Shown here: piece by piece, positions 11,612 through 22,005 of the stretch
How the letters are laid out: each line of letters opens with the position of its first letter
Numbering within the stretch: the first letter of the stretch is position 1
DNA from: Echria macrotheca
Lineage: Eukaryota > Ascomycota > Sordariomycetes > Sordariales > Schizotheciaceae
Length of the DNA stretch: 64,000 nucleotides
Direction: 5' to 3'
NCBI GenBank assembly: GCA_030411725.1
Contig: MU839832.1
Coordinates: 992,001-1,056,000, forward strand
Notes under the pieces: model-generated
What the model was told of the DNA's origin: nothing
Seen by the model: the letters and a program-made list of their open reading frames with translations, nothing else
The model's database searches: none
Made by a program: the position numbers and the translations under genes

Positions 11612-12376
11612 AGTAGACCCCGCGGCGTGCTATTTTCCGGGACCCGGTCTGGCTTCTATTTCGTTTATGATTAGTCTCAATCAGTGTCATTGAGAGATCG
11701 GGCATACATACCTGTGACGGCGCATCACGAGAAACGGCAGTTCATCTTATTTCTAGCCATTGTCGGAACCCCGATCGTGGCAGCGGGGCAGGAACGTTGA
11801 AATCGAAGTTTTGGCCTCAGCAAATAGTTCAGTGGAGCGTTGACTTCGGATGAAGGGGTCCCGAACGCTGCCAGGTGTGGAATTTGGCTCCAACACACAC
11901 ACAATGCAAGATCCTGATATGCGGCAGCCTTGCTTGATGATGATCAATCTCTGTGCTCATTGGGAGTTCCGTCGGAGGAGCAGCTGTTGGGAAGCAGAAA
12001 ACGGGCCCATTTGGAAGATACCCATGAACAGCCCGCCGAAATTTCAGTCTCAAAAACAACGACATGAGGAAGGAGGCTTCCCGTCACGTCGGTGCTTCAT
12101 CAGACCAGAACCCAGTGTGATCGGGAACTAAATGATCGGGAGAAGCTCGCAGTGCTGTCAATTCTCTTCTCGTGTAGAACAGCCCTCGTATGAGTTCGTG
12201 GCCCCGATTGAAAGCATATTTAACGTGCTACCTCTCCCCTTCCAGTCTTCTCCTTTCTCCTCACTCTTCGCATCCAGTCTGCAGCCGAAGGAAAAAGAGA
12301 AATCACACCATTCTCACGCCACCCGTTTCAGCCGCACACAGCCTCACCAACAACCCCAAATTTCACCTTCCTCGCC
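11612..12376. promoter_or_regulatory. Intergenic; promoter of the zinc-finger gene
   Basis: No gene seen in 11.6-12.2 kb. A TATA-like CATATTTAACG occurs at about 12212-12222. It is followed by a CT-rich and CA-rich leader (12230-12376) running into the ATG of the 81-aa protein, the usual layout of a strongly expressed fungal gene. Confidence 0.45.
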
Positions 12377-12622
12377 ATGTGTGACCCCATCTACGACGTT
12401 CGGGATGTCACTGCTCAGGTTTCCCAGGCCTGGGTGGATGATCAGCCCGACATTTTCGCACCTACAATGCAATACGCCTCTATGGAGGAACTCTTCACCG
12501 ACAAGTTCGCCAAAAGCGGCTCCGAGCTGATGGACGGTGACACTTGGACCTGTTCTTCTTGCAAAAAGACCAACCCCGTCGAGGGCAGCAGCACGTGCGC
12601 GCACTGCGGCGTGCGCAACTGA
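12377..12622 (+). CDS. Small protein with a RanBP2-type zinc finger, 81 aa
   Basis: Single-exon ORF starting MCDPIYDVRDVTAQVSQAW and ending CAHCGVRN. The C-terminal 25 residues form a compact C2C2 finger with W57, C59, C62, N66, C74 and C77. This closely matches the RanBP2/NZF pattern W-x-C-x2-C-x3-N-x6-C-x2-C, with one extra residue before the third Cys. Such fingers bind ubiquitin or single-stranded RNA. The N-terminal half is acidic, with two short helical stretches (VTAQVSQAWVDD, MEELFTDKFAKSG). A TATA-like box and CT-rich leader support transcription. No partner is indicated by the neighbours. Confidence 0.8.
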   Translation: MCDPIYDVRDVTAQVSQAWVDDQPDIFAPTMQYASMEELFTDKFAKSGSELMDGDTWTCSSCKKTNPVEGSSTCAHCGVRN

Positions 12623-13912
12623 TTCCATCATCACATCGAGGTAAATTTAGTTCTCGGCGCCTATAATCGTTGTTATGCTCACAAATTACGGCACATCAGT
12701 TACATACCCCGATTCGATTACGGCGGTTTGCCGGGGTAGAGATTTTGGGGTGCAAATATCGGAAATTTTGGGCAACGAACTGTCAACATTTCTGGCGGTC
12801 GACTTTTCAACTGAGGAGGTAGATGGAGGCGAATTCTGGTAGACAAGGTAGACAGGCCATGGATAATGAAGCGTGATGTTGAGGCTGGTATTCAATATGA
12901 GGTCCTCTTGAATATTGTTTGGAGAAGCTATCGGTATGTTTGGCATCATGTGCCGCGTTTTGTCTCTGTACCTAGCGTTCTTTTCGGTAGAATTCTTAGG
13001 CGCTATCTTTATCTACCTGCACATCTCAACGCGTAGATACAGGTTTTGTGGTACCTGCGTGAATTCCAATCCACTATTGCCAACCTAGATGGTGTGGGAG
13101 TTCTCCCTTGAGATGGTTAGGGAACTGAAGTGGGAACTGCATGACAAACTCGGGTCCCTGCCACCTCACCGGGCTATCAACATCGACACAAACTAGGAAA
13201 ATGAATGGCACAGGGGATTACAAAGTAAACTTGACGCAAAGAGACGGCACAGCACCTCAGAACGCGTGTCATCGTACGCGATTCATCATGGGCCGCTGTC
13301 GGGAAGTTGTCGTGTACTCGGTGTTCGTAATTCTAACTGTCTTCCGCCGCCCTGCCGAGAAATATCCGTGTTCTATGGGCCAGGAAAACGGGTCCTGGAA
13401 TGCCTTTCCTGTGTGGTACCTAGTGAGGTTGCGTCAAGTGTTTGAAATCAGTATGATGTCGGTCATCGCTCGATGATGCATGTTGGAGACTAATTCGTCC
13501 GTCTGCAGAACACCACATCCAGCAATGCTTTGAAATCCACAACTTCTTATAATGTGAACAAGACCACGTCACCCTGGATATGAGTATTTGGCAGACCGTG
13601 CGTGTGCCAAGGGGGCTGTTGTGCCGAAGGGCTGATCACTAATCACCCACACCAGAGACCAAGACAGGTCTGAATGACAAAAGCAACGGCGATGTTGTAT
13701 AATCAGGGTCTCCTCGCATACCATCGAAAACAACTATATAACTGTCGGACTTGCAAGTCTAATGTTGTCCATCCAGCAGCCATCGACACAGTTTCTCAGC
13801 ACTAGCCTCGAAAGAAAACAAACCCCTGAATCACCACAACAACCACCTGCAGCCAAGCTTCAGTCATCCCCTACCGTAAAATCACCACTCCAACACCAAA
13901 TCAACCATCAAA
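12623..13912. other. Intergenic, no supported gene; 5' leader of the hydrolase gene at right end
   Basis: Short ORFs without domains. The last 150 bases (about 13760-13912) are A/C-rich (CACAACAACCACC-type), typical of a fungal 5' UTR leading to the ATG at 13913. A TATA-like AACTATATAAC is present at about 13731. Confidence 0.45.
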
Positions 13913-14882
13913 ATGTCCACCCACCAAACCGCCAAGACGCAGTTCGCCGCCCACCCCAACGGCACCACCTTCGCCTACCGCCGCCTCGGCACCAGCTCCG
14001 GCACGCCCCTGCTGGTCCTCACCCACTTCCGCGGCGTAATGGACAAGTTCGACCCGCTCGTGCTCAACGGCCTCGCCGCGCGCCGCGCCGTGATCACCGT
14101 CGACTACGCCGGCGTGGGCCAGTCCACGGGCGGGCGCGTGGCCACTTCCGTCGCCGAGTCCGCCGACGACATCATCCTCTTCCTCGGCCTCATCGGCCTC
14201 TCGGAGGTCGACATCCTCGGGTTCAGCCTGGGCGGCATGGTCGCGCAGCTCGTTGCGCTCAACGCCGACCCTGCCAAGCTAAAAGTCAGAAAACTGATCC
14301 TGGGAGGCACGGCGCCCAGTGCCGGAGCGGGCGTGCAGGGCTCGCCGAATGCGGAGAATGTTGGCCGGATTGCGGGGAGTGCGGAGGTCACGCTGGAGGG
14401 GTTTAAGACGCTTTTCTTTCCGAAGACGAGGGAGGGGGATGCGGCGGCTGAGCAGTGGTGGGTGCGGATCCATGAGCGGAGCGAGAAGACCTCCGGTGAG
14501 AAGCCGGCTGGGTGGTTGAGCCAGGGGTATGCTGATGGGGCTGTTGGGCTCAAGGCGCATGTGAGCCAGCTGTCGGGCTGGGCGACGCCGGATCAGTCCG
14601 TGGGGAGGGAGGGCTCGTTTGAGCGGTTGAAGGGGTTGGGTATCCCGGTGTTTGTTGCCAATGGCCATGTGAGTTTTCTCTTTTTGAGGTACATCTTGCT
14701 TTTGGGACAACCAGGCTGACAGAAGGCAGGATGACTACATGGTTCCCACGGTCAACAGCTTTGTGCTGCAGCAGCAGGTGCCCAACGGACAGCTGGTTGT
14801 GTATCCGGGCAGCGGTCATGGGTTCCTCTTCCAATTCGCCGACCTTTTTGTCCAGCATGCTCTTTTGTTCCTCGAGGCTTAA
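13913..14882 (+). CDS. Alpha/beta hydrolase, 302 aa
   Basis: Alpha/beta-hydrolase-fold enzyme of the fold-1 type (esterase, epoxide-hydrolase and haloperoxidase-like relatives), cytosolic, with no signal peptide. Exon 1 is 13913-14668 and exon 2 14730-14882. The 61-nt intron has a GTGAGT donor, a GCTGAC branch and a GCAG acceptor. The nucleophile elbow is GFSLGG with Ser105. The acid is the Asp in DDYMVPT at the start of exon 2, and the His lies in GSGHGF near the C-terminus. The order LTHFRG (oxyanion region), VDYAGVGQSTG, elbow, Asp, His is canonical. Codon usage in exon 1 is strongly GC3-biased. The substrate cannot be told from sequence. Family assignment is secure. Confidence 0.9.
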
Positions 14883-15058
14883 ATTCTATTCCTGGCAGTA
14901 ATGAGGCGGGAAGTACATGTATCGCGTTTCTTTGACTTTCATACATCTAGCTACATGGTGGCGAGAATAATAGAAAAGGTGTGCTTTGAGAGTTCTTAGA
15001 GACTTGCAGGTGCTACAAATAGCCCTTTGTTGACACGACTATCAACAAATCATCTGTC

Positions 15059-15171
15059 GGGCGTGTAGCTCAGGGGTAGAGCGTTCGCTTCGCATGTCCG
15101 GTACATTACAGTAACGCTAATATGTATCCGCGGTCTGCGAAAGGCCCTGGGTTCGATTCCCAGCTCGTCCA
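15059..15171 (+). tRNA. tRNA-Ala (anticodon CGC) with a 41-nt intron
   Basis: The acceptor strand GGGCGTG pairs with CTCGTCC, followed by the discriminator A at 15171. The D arm is TAGCTCAGGGGTAGAGC and the T arm CTGGGTTCGATTCCCAG. The anticodon stem TTCGC/GCGAA flanks a loop TT-CGC-A-T, with the anticodon at 15091-15093. A 41-nt intron (15095-15135, one-base ambiguity at the edges) interrupts just after position 37, the standard nuclear tRNA intron site. It decodes GCG. Confidence 0.93.
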
Positions 15172-15437
15172 TATCATCCAGCGGTGTGAGAGCACTAGGC
15201 CAACTTTTTGGTCTTCTGGAGTGTTGAGGTACAGTACATGTGGTCGGCATGTAAACAAAAGGGGCCATTGCGAGCACACGTTCCCCAGTTTCCCTTCTCA
15301 CCTCCAGTGCTGTTTCGTTGCCTATTTTTTTCCTGTTTTCACTGTGAGTCACAATTTCGCAGAACAGCTTCAACCAGCGGCTCGTCCACGTAGAGGAAAA
15401 CCGCATTTTACAAAAGTCCTTTCAAAAGCAATCGACC

Positions 15438-16958
15438 TCACGTCTTCTTCCCCAGCCACTTTTCTGCCTCCTCCAGACTGCCAAACCACTCCACGGCCTT
15501 CTCCCTCTTAAACGCCTCATACATCCTCACCCACTCCGCCCCCAAGCCCACCACCTTCTCGTCCTCCTCCAGTCCGCGGTTCATCCACTCGACCAGCCCG
15601 TCCACATACGCCACCTCGCTTCCCCCGAGCGCAAGCGAGTGGAATCCCTTGCCCACGCCCCTCTCTTTTATCTTCTTTGCATACTCCGCCCTCATTTCCT
15701 TTTCGGTGGGCAGCTTCGCTTTCCCGGTAAATACGCGCGCGACAGTCTCGGACTGGAAATCGTCTAGTCCAAACGACGCGGTGTGGAGCGGGACACCGAT
15801 GAATGCCAGCGTCGGGTCGGGGATGTAGAAAATGTCGCGGTGCAGGTTGTGCACCATTGTCCCTTCTGCTGTTATCAGTACCCGCTCATCTGCCTGAGTG
15901 TTTTTCAGGCTGTCGGAGTGAAATTGCGGGAGATAGGGGTATGTGGTTATGTAGCCCGTTGCGAATACGATATCGTGTATCCCGTCCAGAATCTTTCCGT
16001 CTTTGAGGTGGACTGTTCCCGGGATGGGGGCATTCTCATCGGTGTTGCCGGAGGTAGCGGAAAGATCAGAGAAGGAGATAATCTCGCCCACCCGCATTGT
16101 CGAAGGAGGAAGCATATGCAGCGGCATATCCGCGAACCCGCCGCGCACGCTCTGGTACACGGTCGCCCCGACTCCGGTCAACTCGTGGCATATATCCATC
16201 GCCGACACCCCCGCGCCAACCACAAGCACGGTACGTCCCCGGAACCGGTCCGGACGTCGATACTGCTTCGAATGGCTTAGTCGAGCGGGAAACGCGGATT
16301 TCCACCCCTCCAGCCCGGAGATGGGCGGGATCCGGGGCATGCTGTAGTGTCCGGATGCCGCAACGACAAAATCGAAAACCTCGCGGTGCTCGACCAGCCT
16401 CTTGTTCCGCTGTAGCTCGACCGTTCGAACTTCCCAGCCCCGGCCGTCGGGCGTCTTGGTCACCTGATCGACGCGCGTGCGGAATCTCGTCACGCCGTCA
16501 ACGCCGTGCGCGGCAGCCATGTCGACGATGAACCTCTCCGACAACACCTGGCTGACTTTGAGATCTGTCCCGTCCGGCCACGCGTGCAGACGGCTGACGA
16601 GAACATTCGTAGGGATGTTCGTCTGCAGACCGGCATAGCACGGCCCCGGCGGCGCAAATTGGACCTCGACATCATCCTTTTCGGGCGTGTCCGGTGGCGG
16701 TGTAGACTGCGCGTATTCGCCCGGCCGGGACACGCGAAAGTCGCCGGCCGAGGGGGTGTGGCATGGAAACGGAGGGTCGGCGGCGGTCCGCTCGTCGTAG
16801 TGCCAGATTCCGCCGATCGTGTCGGATCTCTCAAAGACGGTCACGGAGAGCCCGTGTTTGAGGAGGTGAGCGGCCGCCGAGACACCGGCGATACCGGCCC
16901 CGATGACTGCTACTGACTTGTTAGGGCCGAACCGGGGGTCTGGGCTGAGCGTGGTCAT
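15438..16958 (-). CDS. Flavin-containing monooxygenase (FMO-type), 506 aa
   Basis: FAD- and NADPH-dependent monooxygenase of the FMO / N-hydroxylating type, oxidising N or S atoms of small molecules. Single exon; I take ATG 16958 as start because the Rossmann fold begins soon after it. The FAD site is VAVIGAGIAG at residues 16-25, followed by the acidic strand end VFERSDTIGGIWHYDE. The NADPH site is VLVVGAGVSAMD at about residue 240, preceded by an FMO-like His-containing stretch (FPARLSHSKQYRRPDRF). FATGY at about residue 330 is the usual late motif. Length matches the family (about 450-530). No membrane anchor is apparent. It is not adjacent to a recognisable biosynthetic gene; the substrate is unknown. 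Confidence 0.92.
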   Translation of the reverse strand: MTTLSPDPRFGPNKSVAVIGAGIAGVSAAAHLLKHGLSVTVFERSDTIGGIWHYDERTAADPPFPCHTPSAGDFRVSRPGEYAQSTPPPDTPEKDDVEVQFAPPGPCYAGLQTNIPTNVLVSRLHAWPDGTDLKVSQVLSERFIVDMAAAHGVDGVTRFRTRVDQVTKTPDGRGWEVRTVELQRNKRLVEHREVFDFVVAASGHYSMPRIPPISGLEGWKSAFPARLSHSKQYRRPDRFRGRTVLVVGAGVSAMDICHELTGVGATVYQSVRGGFADMPLHMLPPSTMRVGEIISFSDLSATSGNTDENAPIPGTVHLKDGKILDGIHDIVFATGYITTYPYLPQFHSDSLKNTQADERVLITAEGTMVHNLHRDIFYIPDPTLAFIGVPLHTASFGLDDFQSETVARVFTGKAKLPTEKEMRAEYAKKIKERGVGKGFHSLALGGSEVAYVDGLVEWMNRGLEEDEKVVGLGAEWVRMYEAFKREKAVEWFGSLEEAEKWLGKKT

Positions 16959-17642
16959 TTTGGCGCAAAGTCGGTGATGCACAGGTCACCAGATAGCTGC
17001 AAGCAGGCGAGAATTATATAGATGTTAGTCGAGCCTGAAAGGAAAGCGTTCTCATTGGACGCTCTCGGCTGTCGAATCGGAGACGTCTTCGGAGTCGGCA
17101 TCCGCCAGGATTTCGTTCACGGCCATCCTCAACTCCGATTCGCTGATTGCGTGACTTGCCCCAATTCTTCTCCAAAGCCGAATCCTCGAGAGTCTACCTA
17201 CATTTGGAAGGACGATCTCATCTCGAATGCTTCGATCATATTAGCTCTGTGCCTTGTGTGTGAGCTGTGTTGCCATGGCTGTGGATGACGGAGGCATTGA
17301 ACACTGAACAGGCCCGTCATCCCGAGCGAGGAAAGCCATGCTTGTGCCTGGGTCGCCCCTTCAAAAAGCCCGTCTCAGAGCTCAATATTACCTCCACCGC
17401 TTCGAAATTCGGTCGGTCCCAGACTCTTTGCCTTCGCAACTCATGCTCTCAACACCCCAAAGACAACGCTAACCACTGACAGCTCATCTGCAACCCCATC
17501 ACCAAATCGAAACATATCTCCGACCCAGCAACAATCCAAACGACGGTGTCCAGTCCTTCTGACCCCTCTCTCAGCCATCCGCCCCAACCCAAGAACACAA
17601 AACATATCCGAAGAATTCCCTTCCACTCCGCACAACCAACCC
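16959..17642. other. Intergenic
   Basis: Promoter side of the monooxygenase gene at left and 3' flank of the Cys-rich gene at right. No ORF with a domain or a coherent splice pattern was seen. Confidence 0.45.
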
Positions 17643-17947
17643 TCAACTATTCGCAAACTCCCACTTGGCACTAATAACACCAACCCAACCGTCAGCAACG
17701 GCATAACGCAAAAGAAAACAAAAAATCGCAACACATACCATCCACCGCACAGAGTCCCCGAGTCCTCCGAGACAGCCTTCTGGTCCAAATACCCGCAGTT
17801 CGGAACCCCGCATCTTTGGATGTTTTCCTCCACCTTCATGTGGTTTCCGTGCTTGTTTTTCTTGTGGTTCCAGCACTCGCAGTGCTTCGGCACCTGCTTG
17901 AGGAAGGTGCTGGGACAGTACTTGTTGATGATGGTGGCGGTGCACAT
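17643..17947 (-). CDS. Small Cys-rich protein, 78 aa
   Basis: Two exons. Exon 1 (17947-17739) starts MCTATIINKYCPSTFLKQV and contains HCECWNHKKNKHGNH, RCGVPNCGYLDQ and GTLCGG. The 68-nt intron has donor GTATGT, branch GCTGAC and acceptor TTAG. Exon 2 (17670-17643) adds CAKWEFANS before the stop. The Cys residues are paired as CxC, CxxxxC and CxxC in a basic, His-rich background, suggesting zinc or other metal binding. There is no signal peptide, so it is probably intracellular and not an effector-type secreted protein. Such short fungal proteins are common and mostly undescribed. The intron is well formed and needed to reach the C-terminus, which supports the model. Confidence 0.65.
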
Positions 17948-18286
17948 GTTGACGTGATGTGTTTTCTTCGGGCTCGGTGAATATCGAAAGACCACCGTAA
18001 GGGAACTAGGGCATTCTTATAAGAGTATCCAAACCAACAACTGTCTGGAAAGTCCGATACGCTTGTATCAGCGTGCCTCGAAGTTGAGGCCAATCTCATC
18101 TTGAAACTTTGAGCAACCATAAGCGTTGCGGGTGTCACCTCGCTAATCACGCGTGAAGGGATGACAGGTTTTGCGGATCTTTAGCTCTGAGCTAGTACCG
18201 AGCTATTGATGGCTTCTGTCCACGAGTAGAGCTTCCGGCATGAGCACAGCTCCTACCATAAGCATATCCTACACAATGTCCATCAC
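17948..18286. other. Intergenic
   Basis: Upstream of the Cys-rich gene and downstream of the HET-domain gene. Nothing specific was seen. Confidence 0.4.
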
Positions 18287-21067
18287 TCAGTCCACACACC
18301 ACAGCTGGTCCGGGACAGTCACTGTACCGTCGACACCTCCGCATCTCGCCTGCGTGCCGACATACTTGACAAACGTGGCCAAAAGGTCCTCCTCCGTGGC
18401 CGACGATTTGCCGCGCAGGACCTCGACGTACATTGCGCTCTCCAGCTCTTTCGACTCCTTGAGCATGGCAGCCGCTGTCAGCCGGACTTGATCCATAACG
18501 ATGCCCTGGCCGGTACCCAGCGATGAGTTCAGTTTATTCAGGCACTCTTGGGCGGACGCCGCCACAAAAGCCGCCGACTCCTTGAACTGATTGATCATCG
18601 CCGGCACTATCGTAAACACCTGGACCGGAAAGGTGGAGTTCAACGCCGTTGTCTCGTCACCGAGACTGACGATAAGCCCTTGACCTCTTAGATGCGGCTG
18701 CTGTAGGAGGAGAACAAGTCGTTCACCGGCCCTGAGCCGCTGGTGAAGGTTGGGCTCTTCGTGCTCGGTGTCCCCGTCCACCTCGCCGCTGGGGCGCGCT
18801 ACTATCGAGTACCACTCGTTTCCACCGGGTGGGATCTGCACAAGGAGTGTTCGGGAAAACGTGCGTGGATCTATATCCTTCGTGTCGGTTTCAGCCCACT
18901 GCGAAAAGTCTTGACGGTAAATTTCAGAGCTGTCGATGTTGAGCATAAGCCCCTGAAACCGCACACGCAAGCCTCTCTCGGTTATCCTTCCCAGTTCCGG
19001 CGACGACGAAGTGGCGTATAGCGGCCCGTATTTCCCGTGCTGGATGATGGTGCGCGGCGCCCACCGAAAGCCGGGCTTGCTGGCACGCGGAATGGCTGAA
19101 AAGATAATATTACTTGGAATGCCCGAGTTGAGCTTCTCGATGCGCTTCCAAAGCTCGCACATGCCCTCCTCGGGCGTCTGTCCGTCGCCAATGAGAGGGA
19201 CCGCCGTTCGCGACTTATCAACCCGCAGCCCAAACAGCGTCGCGAGGCAGATGAGCTCGTCCGATTGCACCGACACGCCGCGGTACTTGAGCGCGTGGCT
19301 CAGCACCTCGAGAAACGTAAACATTCCGGCTCCATCTTCCTCTTCGAGGCCGTAGAGATGCGGCGCAAGCTGCCCGAGCCGTCCGATCATATCAAAGGCC
19401 AAGGGGCCCTCATGCGGCGGGGCCTTCTTTAGCAATCCGACGACCGACTCGAGCGACATTAGTGCGCCGTCGAAGTCGAGAATGAGACGGTCGCCAGTCC
19501 CGTGGGGAGATCGGTATAAGCCGGCGAGCACACCCTCCTGCAGGGTCCACATGCGTCGCATCCACGGCGAGAGGTAAAGCTGGGCGGCAACGTCCATGAT
19601 GCCCAATTCTGGCTGAGTGACGATCGGCTCAAGGGACAAACCATCGAGGGCGGTGGTGCGGACGAGTACCGCATAGGCGTTGGCATAAATGTCTCGCATC
19701 TTGGCCAGACAGAGGTTCTTGCCGTAGCCGGGTGTCGCGGGACAGCACATGGTGTCGACCCAGAGGTTCACGCTTTGCGTTCTCGTGCTGCTGGACACGG
19801 TGATTCCGGTACCACTTGGTTCTGGAGAGTCCTCATCGCGGGTCTGGACGGCTTGGAGGGCACGCATTGCCTCGTGTTGGATGAAGGCGAGCTGACACAG
19901 GGGAAGTTCGTTGGCTCCCGGATTGCCCAGGCCCTCAGACCACACATGAGACAGAGCCACATAGCGGTTGTTGGGGTCGTTTAGGTCCTCTGGCTTCGTG
20001 CTTATGGACGACAGAGCCACGGCCAGAGCGCCATCCTCTAGACGGCCAAGACTGAAACACGGAATGCAATCTTCTTCGTAGATGCGGATCAGGTCTTCCT
20101 CCGACAATCTGATCATACCCGGGCATCTGCAATCTGCGGTCATATGTTTCGGCTCTGCCAGTGTGGAGAGAGTGCACCCATAGGCCGGACAGTCCTTGTG
20201 GAGGTTCGGGTTGGTCTTCTCGGGCTTGAAGTTGCCAAAGTAGTAGTACGCGGCGATGGTGTTGAAGGAGTCGTCCACTCGGGCCATGTCACCTGGGCAC
20301 CACCCTGCTTCGAGCATTCTACCACGTTGCTCGGCGTTCCGAAAGTTGACAAGCGAGTACACCTTGGACAACCACGATCGCTTCGGTGATGCGTAAAGCC
20401 ATGCTGGGCGTTCTCGTTCCAAGGCAGTGGCAATGGAAATGTCAAAGGTCTCGGCGAGACTTGCGAAGCAGATGACTTCCTCCGGATGGTTCTCCGCGAA
20501 CTCGGGAAAGTTTGATAGGTAGCCGAGCGCGCCGAAAGCCAGGTCCAAGCATTCGTCGAGGTGTTGATGGTACGCATCGCCGGGCCGGATTTGACCAAGG
20601 GGCCCTTGCTCCCGCCACAACGCAATGTCGGCGTGTAAGCGGGCTGTTGTCAAGGTGAGGTTTTTGATCTCGCCGCTGCCATCGTCGGCCAAGGTGACAT
20701 CGAGGTAGTTTTGGAGGCGATAGAGCGGACCTAGGAACTCCGCGAGGAGATTGAAGTAGAGCCATCCCTGGTAGTAGTTGAGGATATCCCGGTTCGAGAT
20801 GCCAGCGGTGAAGCGACCGGCAAGAGCATCAGCCTGTGTGGGTACATGGGGATGAGAGCCTTCCAGGAGGTCCGAGTGTCGCTCGGGGAAGTCGAGGAAC
20901 GGTCCATCGTCTCGGAACTCCGTCGTTACCATGCGTATCTCGGGATGCGCCCGGATCGGGTCTCGGGGGAGGGCCAGGTGCTCCATGATGTGTCGTGCCG
21001 GTGTGTAGCTAGTGTCGATGTCAGATGTCAGATGAGGGGGAGAATCCAGAAGGATTTGGTGTTTCAT
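18287..21067 (-). CDS. HET-domain (heterokaryon incompatibility) protein, 926 aa
   Basis: Single long exon from ATG 21067. The HET core begins at about residue 367 with NRYVALSHVWSEGLGNP and continues through LWVDTMCCPATPGYG and LAKMRDIYANAYAVLVRTTA. These are the three conserved blocks of the domain that triggers cell death in non-self recognition. PWMRRMWTLQEGVLAGLY then matches the downstream W-x-R-x-W-T-x-QE motif. The N-terminal 360 residues are helical without a recognised domain. A Cys cluster (KDCPAYGCTLSTL, HMTADCRCPG) precedes the HET core, as in many long HET proteins. No NACHT, WD or ankyrin region was seen. Whether this copy acts in incompatibility or general innate-type responses cannot be told. 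Confidence 0.9.
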   Translation of the reverse strand: MKHQILLDSPPHLTSDIDTSYTPARHIMEHLALPRDPIRAHPEIRMVTTEFRDDGPFLDFPERHSDLLEGSHPHVPTQADALAGRFTAGISNRDILNYYQGWLYFNLLAEFLGPLYRLQNYLDVTLADDGSGEIKNLTLTTARLHADIALWREQGPLGQIRPGDAYHQHLDECLDLAFGALGYLSNFPEFAENHPEEVICFASLAETFDISIATALERERPAWLYASPKRSWLSKVYSLVNFRNAEQRGRMLEAGWCPGDMARVDDSFNTIAAYYYFGNFKPEKTNPNLHKDCPAYGCTLSTLAEPKHMTADCRCPGMIRLSEEDLIRIYEEDCIPCFSLGRLEDGALAVALSSISTKPEDLNDPNNRYVALSHVWSEGLGNPGANELPLCQLAFIQHEAMRALQAVQTRDEDSPEPSGTGITVSSSTRTQSVNLWVDTMCCPATPGYGKNLCLAKMRDIYANAYAVLVRTTALDGLSLEPIVTQPELGIMDVAAQLYLSPWMRRMWTLQEGVLAGLYRSPHGTGDRLILDFDGALMSLESVVGLLKKAPPHEGPLAFDMIGRLGQLAPHLYGLEEEDGAGMFTFLEVLSHALKYRGVSVQSDELICLATLFGLRVDKSRTAVPLIGDGQTPEEGMCELWKRIEKLNSGIPSNIIFSAIPRASKPGFRWAPRTIIQHGKYGPLYATSSSPELGRITERGLRVRFQGLMLNIDSSEIYRQDFSQWAETDTKDIDPRTFSRTLLVQIPPGGNEWYSIVARPSGEVDGDTEHEEPNLHQRLRAGERLVLLLQQPHLRGQGLIVSLGDETTALNSTFPVQVFTIVPAMINQFKESAAFVAASAQECLNKLNSSLGTGQGIVMDQVRLTAAAMLKESKELESAMYVEVLRGKSSATEEDLLATFVKYVGTQARCGGVDGTVTVPDQLWCVD

Positions 21068-22005
21068 GGATGACTAACCCAGGCTGCCCTGGACCTGCAG
21101 TACACCCTTATGCGCCAAGACCATAACTCCATGATGCCGAATGATATGCCTGCATCGAGAACGATAGACGACGAGAATTATAGAGCCGCTCGTATGGGTT
21201 GTGTCTGGAAAGTCAGGTCTTGGTGCATGTGGTCGTCCAACAGAACCAATCCGCGTCATCTGTGTACCACAGGTCGGTCAAGGTGAGGCTTCCTGCCCAC
21301 CCTATCCCGGGAGGTTGTCCGTGGTGACTATTGCAGGCGGCATGATGTCTAGAATTCTCCTAATGATGTGTGGGAATGCTAGGAGTCAGGGGAGATTAGC
21401 TTCGTCAGCGTCCCGCGACGCAGGGGTCGCAACATCGTATGCTCCCACCAAAATATTTGCAGTCGTTTCGGGTCCTGATAGCAGAACTGCCAAAGATACG
21501 TGGCCAAAAGGTCCTGGACGTTTTATTATTGTCAGCTACTTCCGTGGTGTTGATGCGGGAGGCTTGAGGTCAGAGCTCGGGAGTAAAGTCGGTGCCAAGC
21601 TTAGGAAAAAGCAAAGAAACCGACGGACAAACGACAACTTACCGAAACCAGGGGCTGCCGTCGGCACGGTCTCCAGCAAACAACATTTTGAGTCTTTGGC
21701 CAAATGAGAATGCAACAATTGCGAGGCGACTGCGATCTTGAGGCTCAACGTGTTACGAGCTGGTTGTTTCGAGCCGGTTCGCCCTGCCCGTTGGGCAGGC
21801 CTTGCTTGCCTTGTAACGACCATTGGCTGCCTTAGTGGACTCGCTGTGGCGCTGCCTGAGCCCCACAGCGCCTCTGCGCGGGGTTCCGCGTCCCCAAACT
21901 TTACGCGACGCCCAAAGCATCAACCGCGACTCGAGGACCCGCGGGCCAGAACCTCTTGATATCGAGCCCAGGCTGCCCCAAACCGACACCGAGTCACGAC
22001 AAACG
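21068..22005. promoter_or_regulatory. Divergent intergenic region between HET and RecQ genes
   Basis: The two genes are transcribed away from each other, so both promoters lie here. ORFs on each strand are short and domain-free. The RecQ frame is open upstream of its chosen ATG to 21823 (another ATG), so a longer N-terminus is possible, but that extension reads as low-quality Arg/Pro-rich sequence. Confidence 0.45.

Noticed and set aside
13762..14406. 214-aa plus ORF overlapping the hydrolase
   Set aside because: Arg/Pro/His-rich out-of-frame shadow; the hydrolase frame has the full catalytic triad.
21201..21707. 168-aa plus ORF between the HET and RecQ genes
   Set aside because: No recognisable domain; Arg/Ser-rich composition; overlaps the necessary divergent promoter.
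21823..22005. N-terminal extension of RecQ from the upstream ATG at 21823
   Set aside because: Extension is Arg/Pro-rich and unlike the acidic N-terminus; ATG 22006 has better context.
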